Positions 32,037 to 42,887 of a stretch of 64,000 nt of DNA are shown in pieces. The first letter of the stretch is position 1. Every line of letters starts with the position of its first letter. The stretch is taken from NCBI GenBank assembly GCA_944387865.1, contig CALXGN010000011.1, positions 10,622-74,621 of the forward strand. Direction: 5' to 3'. Under the pieces are notes generated by a model. It was not told where the DNA came from and searched no databases. It saw only the letters and a program-made list of their open reading frames with translations. The translations under genes and the position numbers were made by a program. The DNA is from Scatomorpha stercorigallinarum. GTDB lineage: Bacteria > Bacillota > Clostridia > Oscillospirales > Oscillospiraceae.

Positions 32037-32993
32037 TTATATATTATTGATCTCCTTTGCCCGACAGCAGGAGACAAAATGACCGTTTACCACCTCAGTC
32101 AGTTTTTGCGGGCCGGCACAGGCTTCTGACGCATAAGGGCACCGCGGGCGGAAACGGCAGCCCGGGGCCGGATCTATCGGCGAAGACAGCTCGCCCTTGA
32201 TGAGCTGCCGTTCTCTCTTCGCATGTACATTGGGCTGCGGCACTGCCGCGTTCAGGGCTTTCGTGTAGGGATGCAGCGGGGCCGCGAACAGCTTTTCCGT
32301 CGCCGCCTTTTCTATCACCTCGCCAAGGTACATCACAGCCACTTCGTCCGAAATATACTCGACAACGGAGAGGTCATGTGAGATGAACATATACGTAAGG
32401 CCAAATTCGCTCTGGAAATCCTTGAGGAGATTGATTATCTGCGCCTGGATGGAGACGTCCAGCGCGCTGACCGGCTCGTCGCACACGATAAATTTTGGCC
32501 CCAGAGAAAGCGCCCTGGCAATGCCTATCCTCTGCCTTCTGCCCCCGTCCAGCTCATGCGGATAGCTGTTCACGAACCTCTCGTCAAGGCCCACGGTCTT
32601 CATGAGTTCGGAGGTCCTTTTGCCGATGTCGGCTTTGGTCATCCCTCCCCTGATCTCCAGAGGCTCTGCGATTATCTGGCTCACCGTGAGGCGCGGGTCG
32701 AGCGAGGAAAACGGGTCCTGGAAAATGATCTGCATCTTTTCGCGCAGTTTCCCCAGTTCTTTCCCCTTCACGTGCGTTATATCTGTCCCGTCAAAAATGA
32801 TCTTGCCGGATGTGCTGTCCAGAAGATGCAGTATCGTCCTGCCCAAAGTGGATTTCCCGCACCCTGACTCTCCGACCACGCCCAGCGTCGTGCCCGCCTC
32901 TATCTTCAGGCTGACATCATCAACGGCATGCAGCTGGCCATTGGCGACAGGAAAATACTTTTTCAGGTTTTGGACTTCAAGTATAGTGCTCAA
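32037..32993 (-). CDS. Oligopeptide-type ABC transporter ATPase (DppF/OppF-like)
   Basis: The 318-residue ATPase has Walker A 'GVVGESGCGKSTLGR', a signature region reading 'ELDGGRRQRIGIARAL', Walker B 'FIVCDEPVSALD', and the C-terminal Cys-rich oligopeptide extension ('PAGCRFRPRCPYASEAC'-type). The start is TTG at complement 32991-32993: GGGAGG lies just upstream and the TTG overlaps the previous gene's TGA (TTGA). An ATG 30 bases upstream lacks a ribosome site. The signature has 'LDGGRRQR' where 'LSGGQRQR' is usual. Confidence 0.93.
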   Translation of the reverse strand: MSTILEVQNLKKYFPVANGQLHAVDDVSLKIEAGTTLGVVGESGCGKSTLGRTILHLLDSTSGKIIFDGTDITHVKGKELGKLREKMQIIFQDPFSSLDPRLTVSQIIAEPLEIRGGMTKADIGKRTSELMKTVGLDERFVNSYPHELDGGRRQRIGIARALSLGPKFIVCDEPVSALDVSIQAQIINLLKDFQSEFGLTYMFISHDLSVVEYISDEVAVMYLGEVIEKAATEKLFAAPLHPYTKALNAAVPQPNVHAKRERQLIKGELSSPIDPAPGCRFRPRCPYASEACAGPQKLTEVVNGHFVSCCRAKEINNI

Positions 32994-33961
32994 CTGTTTT
33001 CCTCCCGCCAGTGGCATCTGCAATAGTGCGTATCAGAATACTGGCGAATGCCCGGCTCAATGCTGCGGCATTTGTCAGTCGCATGTTCGCATCTTGGACC
33101 AAATGGGCAGCCAGCAGGCAGGTTCGAGGGGTCAGGCATCAGCCCTTCTATGGGGCGAAGCCGGCCGCCCCTGTTCGCCTGCGGCAGCGAGTTGAACAGC
33201 CCGATGGTGTACGGATGCTTCGGGTCGTCGAATATCTCCTCGACTTTCCCATATTCCACCACCTTGCCGGCGTAAATCACCGCGACAGTGTCGCAGGTCT
33301 CGGCAACTATGCCCAGATCGTGGGTTATCATGATGACAGCGGTATCAAGCTCCTTTTTCAGGTTGGTTATCATGTCCAGGACCTGCGCCTGAATGGTAAC
33401 ATCCAAAGCCGTCGTCGGTTCATCGCATATCAGGAGCTCCGGCTTGCACGCCAGCGCCATGGCGATGACGACCCTTTGCCGCATACCTCCGGAGAACTGG
33501 AAGGGATAGTCGTCATAGCGTTCCTTCATGATGCCAACAGTTTCCAGCATTTCTTCGGCCGCTTTGCGCGCTTCCTTGCGGCTGTAGTTATTATGGAGCC
33601 TGAGCGCTTCGGCTATCTGATAGCCCACTGTATTCACCGGGTTCAGCGCCGTCATCGGGTCCTGAAATATCATGGATATCTTATTGCCCCTGATACTGCG
33701 CATCTTTTCTTCCGGCAGATCAAGCAGCGATACGCCGTCGAGGCTGATCTTCCCTTCGATGATCTCGCCCACTTTTTTGGGCAATATGCGGAGGATCGAT
33801 TTGGCTATCGTAGTCTTTCCCGCTCCGGTCTCGCCAACCAGGCCGAGCGTTTTCCCGTGCTCCACCTGTAAAGAGACGCCATTGACGGCATGTATCAGGT
33901 AATCGTCCGTCCTGTAGCGGACTTTCAGGCCTTCGACCGAAAGCAGCACATTCTCGTTCAC
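32990..33961 (-). CDS. Oligopeptide-type ABC transporter ATPase (DppD/OppD-like)
   Basis: The 323-residue ATPase has Walker A 'GLVGETGAGKTTIAKS', signature 'FSGGMRQRVVIAMAL', Walker B 'LLICDEPTTALD' and the terminal Cys motif ('CPFGPRCEHATDKC'). The start is GTG (complement 33959-33961), after GAGGTG; the frame is open further upstream but would overlap the permease gene. It pairs with the DppF-like ATPase to power the importer. Confidence 0.93.
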   Translation of the reverse strand: MNENVLLSVEGLKVRYRTDDYLIHAVNGVSLQVEHGKTLGLVGETGAGKTTIAKSILRILPKKVGEIIEGKISLDGVSLLDLPEEKMRSIRGNKISMIFQDPMTALNPVNTVGYQIAEALRLHNNYSRKEARKAAEEMLETVGIMKERYDDYPFQFSGGMRQRVVIAMALACKPELLICDEPTTALDVTIQAQVLDMITNLKKELDTAVIMITHDLGIVAETCDTVAVIYAGKVVEYGKVEEIFDDPKHPYTIGLFNSLPQANRGGRLRPIEGLMPDPSNLPAGCPFGPRCEHATDKCRSIEPGIRQYSDTHYCRCHWREENS

Positions 33962-33971
33962 GCTGCACACC

Positions 33972-34826
33972 TCAATTCTGGCGCGGGTCCAGCGCATCCC
34001 GCAGGCCGTCGCCGAACATGTTGAATGAGAGCACCAGTATCATTATCAGCGCCCCTGGCAGTATCACGAGCCGCTGATAGTCCCTCATGTAATCCCGTCC
34101 CGCCGAAAGCATGGCGCCCCACTCCGGCAGCGGCTGCTGCGCGCCAAGGCCAATGAAACTCAGCGAGGCCCCCGCCAGGACGTTCAGCCCCACGCTCATC
34201 GTCAGGGTCACTATAACGGGTGAAATGGCATTGGGTATCATGTGCCGGAGCAGTATGCGCGACTTGCTCGCATTTACGGACACCGCCGCTTCAATGTACT
34301 CCATTCCGCGTATCTCCAGCAGCGAGCCGCGTATCAGCCTTGCATAAATGGGCAGTGTTGAGATGCCTATGGCAATGACCGCGCTCCTCATGCCGGCGCC
34401 AAGCGAGGACGACAGCGCAATGGCCATCACCATCATCGGCACCGACTGGTAAATGTCGAGGAACCTCATGATGATATTGTCCACCCATCCGCCGAAGAAG
34501 CCGGCGATGCTGCCCATCAGCAGCCCTACGGCAGCGCCAACGAACACGGCGACGATGCCAAATTCGAAGGAGTACCGCGCGCCATACAGCAGCCTGCTCA
34601 GGACATCGCGCCCGAACTCATCAGTGCCCAAAAGGTGCTCCGAGCTCGGCACCGCCAATATCTCCTGGCCCATCTCCGAATAATCATACGGCGCTATATA
34701 CGGAGCGATGGCGGAAACAATGAGCATGATAATGATGATATAGAGGCCGACCATTGCCATTTTGTTCTTTTTCAGCCTCTTCCACACTATTTGAAAGCGG
34801 CTCTTTTTCTTGCCTTTGTTATCCAT
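33972..34826 (-). CDS. ABC transporter permease (DppC-like)
   Basis: The 284-residue membrane protein has an N-terminal basic tail, a first helix ('MAMVGLYIIIIMLIVSAIAPYIAPY'), the 'LLGTDEFGRDVLSRLLYGARYS' segment typical of DppC/OppC, and an EAA loop ('EIRGMEYIEAAVSVNASKSRILLRHMIPN') that contacts the ATPases. It forms the translocation channel with the DppB-like subunit encoded 12 bases upstream. Confidence 0.94.
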   Translation of the reverse strand: MDNKGKKKSRFQIVWKRLKKNKMAMVGLYIIIIMLIVSAIAPYIAPYDYSEMGQEILAVPSSEHLLGTDEFGRDVLSRLLYGARYSFEFGIVAVFVGAAVGLLMGSIAGFFGGWVDNIIMRFLDIYQSVPMMVMAIALSSSLGAGMRSAVIAIGISTLPIYARLIRGSLLEIRGMEYIEAAVSVNASKSRILLRHMIPNAISPVIVTLTMSVGLNVLAGASLSFIGLGAQQPLPEWGAMLSAGRDYMRDYQRLVILPGALIMILVLSFNMFGDGLRDALDPRQN

Positions 34827-34838
34827 CTCACGCCTCCG

Positions 34839-35777
34839 TTACTTCAGCTCATTCGCCATGCGCGGATTCACTACCACATAGAGTATATCCACCACCAGCA
34901 TGCACAGGCAGAACATCAGGGAGATGACCAATACCGATCCGCGTATAACGGGATAGTCTCTTGCAGACACAGCGGTGAGCAGCCAGGAGCCTATCCCCGG
35001 TATCCCAAATATCTGTTCGGTCACCATGGTGCCGCCAAGCACGCCGGCAACGATGCCTCCGATCACCGTGATTATGGGATTGAGGGCATTCCTGAGGGCA
35101 TGGCGGTAGATGACGTTCCTCTCTTTTGCGCCTTTTGCCCTGGCCGTCGTGATGTAGTCCTGCCGGATGACCTCAAGCATGCCGGACCTTGTCTGGCGGG
35201 ATATGTTTGCTACCGCGCCCACCGAAGTGGACACTATCGGCAGGATATAGCCTGTCCAGCTCTTTATGCCCCACGGCGGCAGCAGCCCCAGGTTGACAGA
35301 GAATATCATCACCAGCATCAGCGCGAACCAGAACTGCGGCATGGACACGCAGAAGAGCGACGAAAAAATAGCCAGGCTGTCTTTCCAGGTGTACTGATTC
35401 GTCGCCGCGAGTATCCCCAGCGGGATGCCAACGAGTATGGAAAACAAAACGCTCAGGGCCCCTATCAGAAGCGTATATGGAAGCCTGATGCGTATCTGTT
35501 CCATGACGTTCTGATTGGTCATCCACGAAGATCCGAAATCAAACCGGATGAATGCATCATACAGGAAATTCCCCAGCTGGATGAAATACGGCTGGTCAAT
35601 GCCCAATTCGTGCCGTAAGGCGGCGAGTTGTTCCGGAGTGGCGTTCGTCCCCAGCATCTCCAATGCCGGGTCGCCGGGCGTGAAGTACATAATGGTGAAT
35701 ATGAGTATGGCCACGCAGATGATGACCGGTATCACCCACAGCACCCGCTTCACGATAAACTTTAGCATAGATGACAT
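34839..35777 (-). CDS. ABC transporter permease (DppB-like)
   Basis: The 312-residue membrane protein has the DppB/OppB layout: first helix with 'RVLWVIPVIICVAILIFTIMYFTPGDP', a periplasmic-type loop with 'LGIDQPYFIQLGNFLYDAF', five further helices, and an EAA loop ('VIRQDYITTARAKGAKERNVIYRHALRN'). It is the first gene of the nine-gene leftward operon and lies downstream of a promoter overlapped by TGCTAAA sites. Confidence 0.94.
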   Translation of the reverse strand: MSSMLKFIVKRVLWVIPVIICVAILIFTIMYFTPGDPALEMLGTNATPEQLAALRHELGIDQPYFIQLGNFLYDAFIRFDFGSSWMTNQNVMEQIRIRLPYTLLIGALSVLFSILVGIPLGILAATNQYTWKDSLAIFSSLFCVSMPQFWFALMLVMIFSVNLGLLPPWGIKSWTGYILPIVSTSVGAVANISRQTRSGMLEVIRQDYITTARAKGAKERNVIYRHALRNALNPIITVIGGIVAGVLGGTMVTEQIFGIPGIGSWLLTAVSARDYPVIRGSVLVISLMFCLCMLVVDILYVVVNPRMANELK

Positions 35778-35846
35778 TTTCGAGCCTCACATCACTTTCG
35801 TCGAATGCTAAACTTTTGCTAAACTATGTTCGTGCTTTGTACTCCA

Positions 35847-35875
35847 ATGTTAGCATGTATTATTTAGCGAGTCAA
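35847..35875 (-). promoter_or_regulatory. Promoter of the importer-esterase operon
   Basis: Leftward TTGACT (complement 35870-35875), 17 bases, TAACAT (complement 35847-35852). Its spacer and -10 box carry CGCTAAA and TGCTAAC half-sites, so a bound regulator would cover it. Confidence 0.7.
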
Positions 35876-35950
35876 TTAGGAATGTTCCTCAAATAGTGCG
35901 AGTATTGTTTGTATATAATACATAAATCATTTGTTTTTGCACTTTTGCAT

Positions 35951-35979
35951 TTGATTATTCGTACATGCTGTGATAGAAT
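35951..35979 (+). promoter_or_regulatory. Promoter of the MFS-LacI-esterase-kinase operon
   Basis: TTGATT (35951-35956), 17 bases, TAGAAT (35974-35979). The palindromic operator 36016-36031 lies about 30 bases past the expected transcript start. Confidence 0.65.
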
Positions 35980-36046
35980 CGCTCCGTTATCACAGTGCTA
36001 AATCAAATCTGATTTTGCTAAATTTTTAGCAGTGCAGGTGTGTTTC

Positions 36047-37270
36047 ATGTTATCTGATCGTAAGACTTCTTCCATCTGGAATCCGGCGTTCATCATTATG
36101 CTGACCGTAAACCTGTTCAACTCAGCCGGGCAGTATATGATAGGCTCAGCGCTCCCCAAGTATTCGAATTTCCTCGGGGCATCTCCGGTGATCATCGGGC
36201 TTGTGACGAGCGCTTTCTCCATCTCCGCGTTGTTGGTGCGCCCAATAACCGGCTCTGCGCTGGACTATTACAACAAGAAGATCATGCTTACGATCTCCTT
36301 GGCGCTCACCACCGTAATGTACACCGTCTGCGCATTCACGGATAACGTCACCGTCCTCGTATTGACCAGGTTCATCGATGGTATCGGCGCAAGCGTGAAA
36401 GTCCCCCTCTGCCTCGCCCTGGCGACCGAATTCCTGCCGGAGGAAAAGGTCGGCAGCGGCATTGGCATATACTCTGTTGCCCAGGCCATTTCCTCCGCTT
36501 TAGGGCCCGGGATCTGCCTTGACATCATAGAGAAATTCGGGTATCAGGCATCGCTCTTATTCATAGCGTTCATCGCATTGATCGCACTGGCCCTGGCCCT
36601 GGCGATAAGATCGGGGCCCTATGCCCGGCCTGACCGCCCGTTCACCATTTCTCTTAAAAATGTCTTTGCGAAGGAAGCCCTGCTCCCCGCCCTGATCGTG
36701 CTGACGCTGGCCATGCCCTACGCCTGCACGATGGCCTACCTCCCCATAATCGGCGAATTGCATAACGTATCGAATATAGGACTTTACTACACGGTCTATT
36801 CAATTGTCCTCTTTATCGGGCGGCCGTTGTGTGGTAAAATGTTAGACAGGGTACACTTCACGCGGATATTGATCCCTTCGCTCATAAGCTACGCGATATC
36901 AATGGTCTTCATCAGCGCATCGGACAAGCTTTCGGGCTTCCTGATCGCAGGCGTATTCTCTGCCATGGGCTATGGCATAGCCCATCCATGCCTCCAGTCC
37001 CTGTGCATGAAATGGGTGCCAAAAGAAAAACGCGGAGCCAGCGGGAACACCTATTACATCGGCGTCGATATCGGGAACTTCACCGGTTCGCTTCTGACCG
37101 GCAAGTTCATAGATACCCTGCTGGCGACCGAAAGCGAGGCCGACGCCTACTCTCACGCGTTTTTATTGCTCCTTATACCCATAGCGATATCTTTAGTCGT
37201 GACCATCTATGCAGGATGCAGAAGGAGAATGATCGATAATGGGCAAAGAAAAGAGGGTCTCATTACGTGA
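36047..37270 (+). CDS. MFS transporter
   Basis: The 407-residue protein has about 12 membrane helices and major-facilitator loop motifs, such as 'ALDYYNKKIMLT' after helix 2 and 'RFIDGIGASVKVPL' in helix 4. ATG 36047 is used; an AGGTG site precedes it and the palindromic operator ends 16 bases upstream. It overlaps the LacI gene by 32 bases. It is probably a proton-driven exporter or importer for the substrate or product of the esterase locus. MFS subfamily is not clear. Confidence 0.88.
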   Translation: MLSDRKTSSIWNPAFIIMLTVNLFNSAGQYMIGSALPKYSNFLGASPVIIGLVTSAFSISALLVRPITGSALDYYNKKIMLTISLALTTVMYTVCAFTDNVTVLVLTRFIDGIGASVKVPLCLALATEFLPEEKVGSGIGIYSVAQAISSALGPGICLDIIEKFGYQASLLFIAFIALIALALALAIRSGPYARPDRPFTISLKNVFAKEALLPALIVLTLAMPYACTMAYLPIIGELHNVSNIGLYYTVYSIVLFIGRPLCGKMLDRVHFTRILIPSLISYAISMVFISASDKLSGFLIAGVFSAMGYGIAHPCLQSLCMKWVPKEKRGASGNTYYIGVDIGNFTGSLLTGKFIDTLLATESEADAYSHAFLLLLIPIAISLVVTIYAGCRRRMIDNGQRKEGLIT

Positions 37271-38300
37271 CATAGCAGAAAAAGTCCCCTGCTCTTCCAG
37301 TACTGTGTCTATCGTGCTCAAGGGCAAAGGCGACCAATACAGGATCTCCGAGAGCACTCAGTCAACGATAAAAAGGCTGGCCGTTGAGATGGGCTATATG
37401 GGCAAAAGCAGGTCGGCCCCGCCAAGCCGGCCCGCCCCGTCATTTATCTCGATAGCCATCTTTCTTGGCCTTCAAAACTCCGTGCCCATATACGACATGC
37501 TGAAAGGCATAAGCATGTACCCCGAGCACAACGGCAAAATGATAGAATACAGCCTGCACCCCTATGTTCCCACTCGCCTGCACGACCTGGAGGCCAACCT
37601 CACCGGGAACAAATATGATGGGCTCATTATCCTGCCCACCAGCAGGGCGGACTCCGCTTATCTAAAAAGCATCAAGATCACCGTGCCAAACGTGATAATG
37701 ACCGCCTCTGTTCCCGGGTACAACTCCGTCACTTCTGACAGGATAGCCTGCGGCGCCATGGTCGCCGACCTGTTTATTGCAAAGGGGCACAAAAATGTCG
37801 GCCTGGTGACCAGGAACACATTTACTGATTCGGGCCGCCTGAGGGCATTTGGGTTCACGTCGGCTTATGATGAAGCGGGTATCACGGACGCCAAGATCAC
37901 CGTCATAGAGGACAAAACTGATGGTGATTACGGTTACGCGAGCATGAACGAGCTGCTTGACACAACAGCCGGCGACCCACCGACCGCCATTTTCGTGACT
38001 GAGCCGAATAATTTTTCCGGCACCATCAGCAGCCTGCGTGAGCACGGGAAGTCTGTTCCCCGGGATTTTGACCTTGTCATCTTTGGCAGCTATTCTGACA
38101 ATGTCGTCCACCGCTGCATATCCCCCAGCATAACCACGGTCGGCTATCCGGTAGATGAGATGATGTATGACTGCATAGACCTCATATGCCATCAGCTGGA
38201 CGGCGGCATACTCCACGGAGTCACCAAGCTGCACAGTTCCAGATTTGTTTTCAGAGACAGCTGCACCCCGCCCAAAGATTGGACCCCACGGGATTTTTAG
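37239..38300 (+). CDS. LacI-family transcriptional regulator
   Basis: The 353-residue protein starts with a LacI HTH ('VSLRDIAEKVPCSSSTVSIVLKGKGDQYRISESTQSTIKRLAVEMGY', about 7-53), followed by a periplasmic-binding-like ligand domain (about 65-340, 'GLILPTSR'-type beta strands, 'DRIACGAMVADLFIAKGHKNVGLV'). It should repress the local operons until a sugar-like inducer binds. AAGGAG precedes ATG. Its position in the rightward operon, downstream of the TGCTAAA operators, implies autoregulation. Confidence 0.93.
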   Translation: MGKEKRVSLRDIAEKVPCSSSTVSIVLKGKGDQYRISESTQSTIKRLAVEMGYMGKSRSAPPSRPAPSFISIAIFLGLQNSVPIYDMLKGISMYPEHNGKMIEYSLHPYVPTRLHDLEANLTGNKYDGLIILPTSRADSAYLKSIKITVPNVIMTASVPGYNSVTSDRIACGAMVADLFIAKGHKNVGLVTRNTFTDSGRLRAFGFTSAYDEAGITDAKITVIEDKTDGDYGYASMNELLDTTAGDPPTAIFVTEPNNFSGTISSLREHGKSVPRDFDLVIFGSYSDNVVHRCISPSITTVGYPVDEMMYDCIDLICHQLDGGILHGVTKLHSSRFVFRDSCTPPKDWTPRDF

Positions 38301-38360
38301 AATGGGCTGATGGAGCGCAGATATCCCGGCAGCCTGCATTTTGGAGGGCATTTGACGGAT

Positions 38361-39215
38361 ATGAGCTATATGAGGTTTAATTATCACAGCGCCGCGCTTC
38401 AGCGGTATGTGGATGTGAGCGTTGTTTTCCCCACGGACAACTACCGTTTTTCAAGCGCAGTGGCTGATGTCCCCATGCCGGACGCAAAGGCCAGGCCTCT
38501 TTGCAGGCCTGGCACCATGTTTCAAACTGTCTATCTGCTCCACGGCGGCGGCGATGACGACTCCCTGGTGTACAGATATACGAACGCCGAACTGTTTGCC
38601 CAGAGGAATAACGTTATGCTCGTGACGCCCAACATCGCCAACAGTTTTGGCGCAAACACCGGCTATGGCGTGGCTTATCAGCCTTTCCTCGGCGACGAGC
38701 TCCCCAATGTCATCCAAGCCCTGTTCGCCTCTTCCCCGCAGCGTGAGGACAATTTCATCATGGGCTACGCAATGGGCGGGAACGCCGCGCTTGCCGCGGC
38801 CATAAGGTACCCGGAGCGGTTTTGTTACTGTGTCGATATCTCCGGCGGTATAGGCTATACGCTCTGTACCGAAACTCTGATGGAAGAGTTGGAAGGGGAG
38901 CATTTTAAGACCCGCTTCCCCCTCGTATGCAACACTTTTGGCCCCGCTCAAGAACTCAGGGGCTCAGAGCATGACATAAGGCAGGTGCTCCTGAGCAATA
39001 TTGAAAAGGGGATAAAACTGCCCGGTTTTCATCTTGCTTCAGGCAGCCGCGAATTCATTCGCAGCAGGGTCGAAGCCGATGCAATGGCCCTGCGGGAATT
39101 GGGTTGCGACGTCCAGTACCATTGTGTTGAAAACTATGACCATGACTTCACGTTCTGGAATCATTACATAGGGCTCGCATTGGACAGCATCCTCCCATTG
39201 CGGAGGGGCTCATAA
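38361..39215 (+). CDS. Esterase homologue lacking the nucleophile serine
   Basis: The 284-residue protein is a third member of the local small-esterase family ('TVYLLHGGGDDDSLVYRYTNAELFA', C-terminal 'ENYDHDFTFWNHY'). The nucleophile elbow, however, reads 'IMGYAMGGNAA', with Ala137 where its paralogues have Ser. It should be unable to hydrolyse by the usual mechanism. It may be a binding, chaperone or sensor protein. The start is ATG 38361, after GGAGGG at 12 bases; TTG 38352 is also possible. It sits between the LacI regulator and the PfkB kinase. Confidence 0.85.
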   Translation: MSYMRFNYHSAALQRYVDVSVVFPTDNYRFSSAVADVPMPDAKARPLCRPGTMFQTVYLLHGGGDDDSLVYRYTNAELFAQRNNVMLVTPNIANSFGANTGYGVAYQPFLGDELPNVIQALFASSPQREDNFIMGYAMGGNAALAAAIRYPERFCYCVDISGGIGYTLCTETLMEELEGEHFKTRFPLVCNTFGPAQELRGSEHDIRQVLLSNIEKGIKLPGFHLASGSREFIRSRVEADAMALRELGCDVQYHCVENYDHDFTFWNHYIGLALDSILPLRRGS

Positions 39216-39239
39216 TACATGTAAATGAGGGTGAAACAA

Positions 39240-40202
39240 ATGTACGACGCTGTAGCGGTCGGGGAACTGTTGATAGATCTCACCTCCATCGGCACCAATG
39301 ACGATGGTTATCCAACGCTGTCCGCGCACCCCGGCGGCGCGCCCGTCAATTATCTGGCCGCTATGAGCAAGCTGGGGTATGAGACTGCCTTTATCGGGAA
39401 AGTGGGCGCGGACCTTTTTGGAGACCTGCTTATAAAAACACTGCGCGGCATTGGCATCGACACCGCCGGCATCGTCCGCAGTGAAGATCATTTTACGACG
39501 CTGGCCTTTGTCACCCTGGATGAGAACGGCAACCGTGATTTTTCCTTTGCCCGCAAACACGGGGCCGACGTCATGTTGGAGCATTCCGAAATAGATATGT
39601 CGATAATAAAGGGTTCAAAAGTGCTTCACTTCGGCACCCTGAGTCTGACCGATGAGCCCGCCAGGACGGCTACCCGCGAGCTTATCGCCACGGCAAAGGA
39701 AGAAGGCCTGCTTATCTCTTTTGACCCAAACCTGCGCAAGCCACTGTGGCCTACGCTGGAGCAGGCCAGGGAGCAGATACTTTTTGGCCTCGCCAGTTCT
39801 GACGTCATAAAGATCAGCGATGAAGAGATCGATTTTCTCTGGGGCCTGCCGCCGGAAGCCGGCGCCAGGAAGATCCTGGACGAGTTCGAGGCCAAGCTCG
39901 TGTTCGTCACATGCGGCCCGCACGGAGCGTTCTATGCGAACAGGTATTCTGTTGGCCACGTTCCCGGGCCAAAAGGCCTGAAGGTCATAGACACGACCGG
40001 CGCAGGCGACATCTTTGGCGGCAGCGCAATGGGCTGTATGCTCAGGACCGGCAAAGCGCCAGACGAACTGGATGATACGGAACTGCGGGCCATCACCACA
40101 TACGCCTGTGCCGCGGCCAGCTTGTCCACGACATTGCCGGGCGCACTGCTCAGCATCCCCGAAGAAGCGCAGGTCTCCGAGTTCATATCCTGCTCAGTAT
40201 GA
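39240..40202 (+). CDS. PfkB-family sugar kinase (fructokinase-like)
   Basis: The 320-residue kinase has the PfkB N-terminal signature 'AHPGGAPVNYLAAMSKLG' and the C-terminal signature 'VIDTTGAGDIFGGSAMGCML' with the catalytic Asp. It resembles fructokinases and would phosphorylate a sugar released by the esterase pathway. ATG 39240 is chosen because GAGGGTG precedes it by six bases. It is the last gene of the rightward operon and ends in a terminator shared with ftsH. Confidence 0.93.
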   Translation: MYDAVAVGELLIDLTSIGTNDDGYPTLSAHPGGAPVNYLAAMSKLGYETAFIGKVGADLFGDLLIKTLRGIGIDTAGIVRSEDHFTTLAFVTLDENGNRDFSFARKHGADVMLEHSEIDMSIIKGSKVLHFGTLSLTDEPARTATRELIATAKEEGLLISFDPNLRKPLWPTLEQAREQILFGLASSDVIKISDEEIDFLWGLPPEAGARKILDEFEAKLVFVTCGPHGAFYANRYSVGHVPGPKGLKVIDTTGAGDIFGGSAMGCMLRTGKAPDELDDTELRAITTYACAAASLSTTLPGALLSIPEEAQVSEFISCSV

Positions 40203-40205
40203 ATC

Positions 40206-40249
40206 AAAAAAACACCCGTGAACTCTGCGTGAAAGTCCACGGGTGTTTT
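40206..40249. terminator. Bidirectional terminator between the sugar kinase and ftsH
   Basis: AAAACACCCGTG (about 40209-40220) pairs with CACGGGTGTTTT (40238-40249); A/T-runs on both sides serve converging operons. Confidence 0.85.
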
Positions 40250-40279
40250 CATTCGTTATTATGCTATCACCTGCCGGTG

Positions 40280-42268
<1,989 letters not shown>

Positions 42269-42303
42269 AAAAACGTCACTTCCTTCGTGCTGCTCTTGCT
42301 TCT

Positions 42304-42870
42304 TTATTCGCCCGCGTTTTCGTAGATCTCGGGCTTGAGAACGCCGATATACGGCAGGTTGCGGTACTGCTCCGCGTAGTCGAGGCCGTAGCCCACGACG
42401 AACGCGTCCTCGGAGATGAAGCCGACGTAGTCGGCGCGGACGTCCGCGCGGCGGCGGGCCGGCTTGTCCAGCAGCGTCACCAGCGAGATGGACGCCGGCG
42501 CGCGCCCTTCGAGGTATTTGGTGAGGTAGCTGAGCGTCACGCCGCTGTCGAGGATGTCCTCGACGATGATCACATGCCGTCCCTCGATATCGGCCGAGAG
42601 GTCCTTGTTTATTTTTACCGCGCCGGTGGTCGTGGTGCCGCTGCCATAGCTGGAAACGGCCATGAAGTCCATCGTGCAGTGCATGTCCACGCTGCGGAGC
42701 AGGTCCGCCATGAACACGAAGCAGCCCTTGAGCACGCCCACGAACACGGGGTCCTTATCCGCGAAATCGCGCGTGAGCTGTCCGCCCAGCTCCTTCACGC
42801 GGCGCTTGAGCTCCTCCTCCGTGAAGAGCACGCGCTCGATATCGTTCTCCATCCCTCTGCGCTCTGCCAT
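42304..42870 (-). CDS. hpt: Hypoxanthine phosphoribosyltransferase
   Basis: The 188-residue purine-salvage enzyme converts hypoxanthine or guanine with PRPP to IMP or GMP. It has the PRPP loop 'HVIIVEDILDSGVTL' and 'DYVGFISEDAFVVGYGLDY'. The first ATG has a GAGAGGG site; a second ATG six codons in is also possible. It lies between tilS and ftsH, as in Bacillus. Confidence 0.96.
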   Translation of the reverse strand: MAERRGMENDIERVLFTEEELKRRVKELGGQLTRDFADKDPVFVGVLKGCFVFMADLLRSVDMHCTMDFMAVSSYGSGTTTTGAVKINKDLSADIEGRHVIIVEDILDSGVTLSYLTKYLEGRAPASISLVTLLDKPARRRADVRADYVGFISEDAFVVGYGLDYAEQYRNLPYIGVLKPEIYENAGE

Positions 42871-42887
42871 AAAGTCCCTCTCCCGCT

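Larger units (their letters stand above)
35806..36031. promoter_or_regulatory. Operator cluster of TGCTAAA half-sites between divergent operons
   Basis: TGCTAAA occurs at 35806-35812, 35817-35823, 35996-36002 and 36016-36022. Reverse or near copies occur at 35850-35855, 35863-35869, 36025-36031 and, inside the DppB-like start, 35761-35767. Positions 36016-36031 form a perfect 16-bp palindrome (TGCTAAA-TT-TTTAGCA). The sites sit in or just downstream of both divergent promoters. The likely binder is the LacI-family protein encoded at 37239-38300. Confidence 0.75.
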
